In this document: positions 7,739 to 9,896 of the stretch, one piece after another | Layout of the letters: every line of letters begins with the position of its first letter | Numbering within the stretch: position 1 is the stretch's first letter | Assembly: GCA_044227605.1 (NCBI GenBank) | Contig: JBGAWJ010000058.1 | Location: 1-9,896, forward strand | From: JAEUKQ01 sp044227605 | Lineage (GTDB): Bacteria > Pseudomonadota > Alphaproteobacteria > JAEUKQ01 | Length of the DNA stretch: 9,896 nt | Direction of reading: 5' to 3' | Notes under the pieces: model-generated | Databases searched by the model: none | Told to the model about the DNA's origin: nothing | What the model saw: the letters and a program-made list of their open reading frames with translations, nothing else | Program-made: the position numbers and the translations under genes

Positions 7739-9526
7739 ATGCATGAATATCGTACCCATCAATGTGGGGCATTGCGTAAGGCAGACATAGGAAAAATTTG
7801 CCGTTTATCCGGGTGGGTTCACCGGAAAAGGGATCATGGCAATTTGTTGTTTATTGATCTGCGGGATAATTATGGAATTACCCAATGTGTGACGGATATA
7901 TCCAGTGCCCATTTGAAATTATTGGAAACCGTAAAATCAGAAAGCGTCATTTGTGTTACCGGCCTGGTCGTGGCAAGACCCTTGGAGACAATAAATGCAA
8001 AATTGCCCACAGGGGATATAGAAGTTAAAATATCCGATATAAAATTGTTATCTTCTGCAGAAAACTTACCCCTGCAAGTCAATAGCGAAGAAAACGCCCA
8101 TGAAGATATTCGTTTAAAATATCGTTTCCTGGATTTAAGGCGCGAAAAAGTTCACCATAATATTCTGTTGCGATCAAAGGTTATTTCAAGTTTACGGCAA
8201 AGAATGATCAAACAAGGTTTTGTTGAATTTCAAACGCCAATTTTAACGTCAAGCAGCCCGGAAGGGGCCCGGGATTTTCTGGTGCCAAGCCGGTTGCACC
8301 CAGGAAAATTTTATGCGTTGCCGCAAGCGCCCCAACAATTCAAGCAGTTACTGATGGTTGCAGGATTTGACAAATATTTTCAAATTGCCCCCTGTTTCCG
8401 AGATGAAGATAGTCGGGCTGACCGCTCTCCTGGGGAATTTTATCAATTAGATTTTGAAATGTCTTTTGTAACCCAAGAAGATGTATTCCAAGCGATTGAA
8501 CCGGTTTTGCACGGATTATTTGTAGAATTTGCAAAAGACAAAGTGGTCAGTTCCATGCCTTTCCCGCGAATTACGTATGATGATTCGATGTTATATTATG
8601 GTTCCGATAAACCAGATTTACGTAATCCTCTTAAAATCCAGGATGTTACAGATATATTCCGTGATTCAGCTTTTGAATTATTTACAAAAGCAATTAAAAA
8701 TAATTCTGCTGTTCGTGCGATTAACTGTAGCAATACTGCTTCTAAACCTAGAAGCTTTTTTGATAAATTAAATGACTGGGCGCGTGAGCAAGGCTTAGGA
8801 GGGCTTGGCTATCTTTCTTTCACAGATGAGGGGGCCAAAGGACCGATAGCCAAAAATCTTGATACGCAGAAAATAAAGCATTTACAAAGCTTGTTTAAAG
8901 CAAAGCCAGGGGATAGTATTTTCTTTGTTTGTGAAAAAGCCAATAAAATTTCTAAAATTGCCGGGCTTGTCCGCACAAAATTGGGGGAAGAATTAGATTT
9001 AATCAACCGCCAAAAATTTGAATTTTGTTGGATTGTGGATTTCCCAATGTATGAGCTTAATCCCGATAATGGAAAAATAGAGTTTTGTCACAATCCCTTT
9101 TCTATGCCGCAAGGCGAGCTTGAGGCCTTAGAAAAAAAGGATCCTTTATCGATTAAAGCATACCAATACGATATTGTTTGCAATGGGGTGGAATTATCAA
9201 GCGGAGCTATTCGTAACTATCGTCCTGATATCATGTTTAAAGCTTTTGAAATTGCCGGATATTCGCGCCAAGAAGTGGAGGCACGGTTTGGGGGAATGTT
9301 GAACGCTTTCCGTTATGGAGCGCCACCCCATGGGGGGTCAGCGCCGGGTATTGATCGAATTGTCATGTTGTTGGCAGAAGAAAAAAACATTCGAGAAGTG
9401 GTCGCGTTTCCGATGAATCAGCAAGCAATGGATTTAATGATGCAAGCACCTGCCGAGGTTCCTGCAGCCCGTATGAAGGAATTGCATATTAAACTTGATT
9501 TACCTGCTGAAAAAAAAGCTAAATAA
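7739..9526 (+). CDS. aspS: Aspartyl-tRNA synthetase, bacterial type, probably non-discriminating
   Basis: Class IIb synthetase that activates aspartate with ATP and charges tRNA(Asp). From ATG 7739 the protein has 595 residues, normal for bacterial AspRS. Order of parts: an N-terminal OB-fold anticodon-binding domain (about 1-110, 'GWVHRKRDHG', 'FIDLRDNYG'); motif 1 around 160-180 ('QTPILTSSSPEGARDF'); motif 2 around 220-243 ('FRDEDSRADRSPGEF'); the bacterial insertion (GAD-like) domain at about 290-420; and motif 3 at 532-545 ('GGSAPGIDRIVMLL'). His33 in 'RKRDHG' matches, as I recall, His31 of the Pseudomonas aeruginosa non-discriminating AspRS, where discriminating enzymes have Leu. The enzyme may therefore also make Asp-tRNA(Asn) for GatCAB amidation; whether gatCAB or asnS exists lies outside this window. 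It is divergent from rnd, and agmatine deiminase follows 48 bases later with no clear terminator between. Confidence 0.97.
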   Translation: MHEYRTHQCGALRKADIGKICRLSGWVHRKRDHGNLLFIDLRDNYGITQCVTDISSAHLKLLETVKSESVICVTGLVVARPLETINAKLPTGDIEVKISDIKLLSSAENLPLQVNSEENAHEDIRLKYRFLDLRREKVHHNILLRSKVISSLRQRMIKQGFVEFQTPILTSSSPEGARDFLVPSRLHPGKFYALPQAPQQFKQLLMVAGFDKYFQIAPCFRDEDSRADRSPGEFYQLDFEMSFVTQEDVFQAIEPVLHGLFVEFAKDKVVSSMPFPRITYDDSMLYYGSDKPDLRNPLKIQDVTDIFRDSAFELFTKAIKNNSAVRAINCSNTASKPRSFFDKLNDWAREQGLGGLGYLSFTDEGAKGPIAKNLDTQKIKHLQSLFKAKPGDSIFFVCEKANKISKIAGLVRTKLGEELDLINRQKFEFCWIVDFPMYELNPDNGKIEFCHNPFSMPQGELEALEKKDPLSIKAYQYDIVCNGVELSSGAIRNYRPDIMFKAFEIAGYSRQEVEARFGGMLNAFRYGAPPHGGSAPGIDRIVMLLAEEKNIREVVAFPMNQQAMDLMMQAPAEVPAARMKELHIKLDLPAEKKAK

Positions 9527-9563
9527 GCATAGAATGCTGTCAGTAAGTGGTTTTATTAAAATT

Positions 9564-9569
9564 AAAGGA
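9564..9569 (+). promoter_or_regulatory. Ribosome binding site of the agmatine deiminase gene
   Basis: AAAGGA lies 5 bases before ATG 9575, a good Shine-Dalgarno at normal spacing that supports this start. The rest of the 48-base gap after aspS holds only a 5-bp AGCAT/ATGCT hairpin without a T-run, so read-through from aspS is possible. Confidence 0.65.
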
Positions 9570-9574
9570 ACAAA

Positions 9575-9896
9575 ATGACTGTCCCTACCGATGAGTCTTT
9601 TTATATGCCAGCTGAATGGCAGCACCATACAAGATGTTGGATGGCGTGGCCGGAGCGTGAGGAATTATGGGGCGAGCATTTAGAAGCGGCGCGGAATGCC
9701 TATGCCGAAGTTGCCCATGCAATTGCTTTGTTTGAACCTGTAACAATGATTGCCAAATCAAAAAATGTGGCGGAAGTTTCGATCCGTTGTAAAGGCAAGG
9801 TAAATACCTTGGCAGTAGCGCATGACGACTCTTGGTTGCGTGACAATGGCCCAACTTTTGTGGTTAATCCTAAAGCGGGCGTTGCGGCTGTTCGGT
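9575..9896 (+). CDS. aguA: Agmatine deiminase / peptidylarginine-deiminase family protein, N-terminal part (3' end cut by window)
   Basis: Agmatine deiminase converts agmatine to N-carbamoylputrescine and ammonia on the arginine-decarboxylase route to putrescine. Only the first 107 codons are in the window; the full protein is normally about 350-370 residues. Visible hallmarks are 'MPAEWQHHTRCWMAWP' (11-26), matching the family's N-terminal signature, and 'HDDSWLRDNGPTFVV' (83-97), the conserved strand bearing a substrate-binding Asp. The usual form in my memory is RDTGPTF, so Asn91 is a small variation. The catalytic His and Cys lie in the missing part and cannot be checked. The start is supported by AAAGGA five bases upstream and by the start-to-signature distance. 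A bacterial peptidylarginine deiminase of the same superfamily is the alternative, but the N-terminal motif favours agmatine deiminase. Confidence 0.88.
   Translation, partial: MTVPTDESFYMPAEWQHHTRCWMAWPEREELWGEHLEAARNAYAEVAHAIALFEPVTMIAKSKNVAEVSIRCKGKVNTLAVAHDDSWLRDNGPTFVVNPKAGVAAVR

Noticed and set aside
9508..9526. Run of eight A at the 3' end of aspS as a slippage site
   Set aside because: It lies in the last few codons, so slippage would alter only the tail. A GAA-AAA-AAA lysine-rich end is ordinary in AT-rich genomes.
9527..9574. AGCAT/ATGCT mini-hairpin after aspS
   Set aside because: A 5-bp AT-containing stem with a 3-base loop and no T-tract is too weak to call a terminator.
9585..9854. 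Open frame of 89 codons on the minus strand
   Set aside because: It is fully antisense to the well-supported agmatine deiminase start, whose motifs are unmistakable. The antisense translation is His/Pro/Leu-rich and resembles no family I know.
1..9896. Search for tRNA genes, CRISPR repeats, insertion sequences, toxin-antitoxin pairs or other compact systems
   Set aside because: The intergenic gaps are 23, 38, 50, 114 and 48 bases, too short for such elements. No repeated units, transposase motifs or cloverleaf sequences were seen inside the genes.

Overview
The window is an AT-rich (by eye) stretch of a Gram-negative chromosome, most likely from an alphaproteobacterium. Four things point there: the aspartyl-tRNA synthetase sequence style (motif 3 'HGGSAPGIDRIVMLL'), an alphaproteobacterial-type RNase D, a PHB-type 3-hydroxybutyrate dehydrogenase, and the divergent rnd/aspS arrangement that I recall from several members of that class. 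Low GC suggests one of the AT-rich lineages (host-associated or protist-associated groups, or AT-rich Acetobacteraceae-like bacteria). The genus cannot be named from this sequence. All six genes are intact or run off a window edge. Coding density is very high, and no gap exceeds about 115 bases. I see no tRNA, rRNA, mobile element, CRISPR array, prophage or sign of horizontal transfer.

Layout: (1) 2-3412 (+), the C-terminal two thirds or so of a thioester-containing bacterial alpha-2-macroglobulin (yfhM class). (2) 3436-5559 (+), penicillin-binding protein 1C (pbpC), 23 bases downstream and probably in the same operon. (3) 5598-6416 (-), a 3-hydroxybutyrate dehydrogenase of the SDR family, convergent with pbpC. 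(4) 6467-7624 (-), ribonuclease D (rnd), upstream of the dehydrogenase on the same strand. (5) 7739-9526 (+), aspartyl-tRNA synthetase (aspS), divergent from rnd across a 114-base shared upstream region. (6) 9575-9896 (+), the first 107 codons of an agmatine deiminase, cut by the window end and 48 bases after aspS.

The only tight functional unit is the macroglobulin/PBP1C pair. It is a known combination: the periplasmic macroglobulin is thought to trap foreign proteases entering through a breached envelope, and PBP1C to repair the peptidoglycan. The other genes are housekeeping or metabolic: ketone-body/PHB metabolism, RNA 3'-end processing, tRNA charging and polyamine synthesis.

I found no convincing undescribed system. 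The most unusual non-coding signal is a perfect 12-bp inverted repeat with a 3-base loop followed by a T-rich tract (3483-3521). It looks like a Rho-independent terminator but lies inside the 5' coding part of pbpC, where it could attenuate transcription between the two genes. The lesser points are a likely non-discriminating AspRS, an inverted repeat overlapping the pbpC stop codon, and a small dyad between rnd and aspS.
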